64,000 nt of DNA, from contig NC_061068.1 in NCBI RefSeq assembly GCF_021917145.1, forward strand, positions 3,637,116 to 3,701,115. Direction: 5' to 3'. This document shows positions 63,550 to 64,000 of the stretch, one piece after another. A program made the position numbers and the translations under genes. The notes under the pieces are model-generated. The model saw only the letters and a list, made by a program, of their open reading frames with translations, had not been told where the DNA came from and ran no database searches. Position 1 is the first letter of the stretch. Each line of letters opens with the position of its first letter. This stretch comes from Hypomesus transpacificus (lineage: Eukaryota; Chordata; Actinopteri; Osmeriformes; Osmeridae).

Positions 63550-64000
63550 CTGGGGGGGGGGGGGGGGGGGGGGGTGGAGGGGAGGAAAAGAAGAGGGGGT
63601 GAGTAGGAAGGAAGGGGGGGAGGGAGGGAGAGAGATGTAATAGGGAGCTACAGGTCTCAACAGAGGACAAATATCAGTTTCATCTAGCACTTGTATGTAA
63701 TCCATCTCACAGAGGAGACCTAACAGGCAGATAAGATCGGATTTTCCCTCTGCAAACTGCTGTTTAGATTTCACATTTTATTTTACATTCATATTCACCG
63801 TAAGCATCATATTTACATGAGATACGCTCTTCATAAGTCATGTTTGTCTTAGGGACTGCGTACGTTTACGATTCTTTGTTTTATAAACCTTGGATTAGCT
63901 TGAGCAACTTCGTTTATTTCTCTTCAGACATTGTTTAACTCCACAGAGGGCTGGCCAAGTTGATTCTGTGTTTTTGTCAGGAGCCACTGGAGAACATGTG

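Overview
The window is eukaryotic nuclear DNA from a ray-finned (teleost) fish. All recognisable proteins are vertebrate. The genes are split into short exons with GT-AG introns. The intergenic DNA is full of CA/GT, GA/CT and CAGA-type microsatellites, tRNA-derived SINEs with the fish-type 'CTCTGGATAAGAGCGTCTGCTAAATG' style of tail (quoted only loosely here), and non-autonomous DNA transposons. The SINE type and compact spacing suggest a basal euteleost (pike/smelt/salmonid-like), but that is inference. There is no prokaryotic, viral or CRISPR content.

Layout, left to right. 1-2.7 kb: no gene seen. 2.7-10.1 kb: rbm12 (minus), one intronless coding exon plus a distant 5' exon. 11.4-15.7 kb: nfs1 (minus), 13 coding exons, complete, 448 aa. 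17.5-22.8 kb: tomm34 (plus), 7 exons, complete, 307 aa, with a nested transposon pile in its last intron. 22.9-29.7 kb: ywhab, 14-3-3 beta (minus), 5 coding exons, complete, 244 aa, convergent with tomm34. 29.8-40.6 kb: repeat-rich, no gene. 40.7-51.5 kb: rims4 (plus). Its C2-domain exons are clear, but its first coding exon is not visible and probably lies in or near a 100-N assembly gap at 41401-41500. 52.8-55.4 kb: abra/STARS (minus), 2 exons, 346 aa. 55.6-61.2 kb: repeat-rich, no gene. 61.5-63.5 kb: the 3' seven coding exons of an angiopoietin, probably angpt4 (minus), continuing past the right edge.

The genes do not form an operon or pathway; their order is conserved synteny. rbm12-nfs1 and tomm34-ywhab-rims4 match blocks of human chromosome 20. 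An abra-angiopoietin pair next to rims4 mirrors the RIMS2...ABRA-ANGPT1 order on human 8q, so the window appears to keep the chr20-side copy of an ancient paralogous block.

I found no new multi-gene biological system. The unusual signals concern DNA repeats placed against exons: (i) a minisatellite in ywhab made of copies of the exon's own 5' splice site, giving eight perfectly formed decoy donors; (ii) a strictly 32/36-bp-spaced array of ETS-type ACTTCCTGT sites in an angiopoietin intron; (iii) transposons within 13-24 nt of splice sites in nfs1 and tomm34; (iv) CA repeats directly after four different donors; (v) a 107-130 bp perfect-type foldback hairpin at 59.9-60.2 kb. Exon boundaries were worked out by hand from reading frame, splice consensus and remembered family sequences; no database search was possible.
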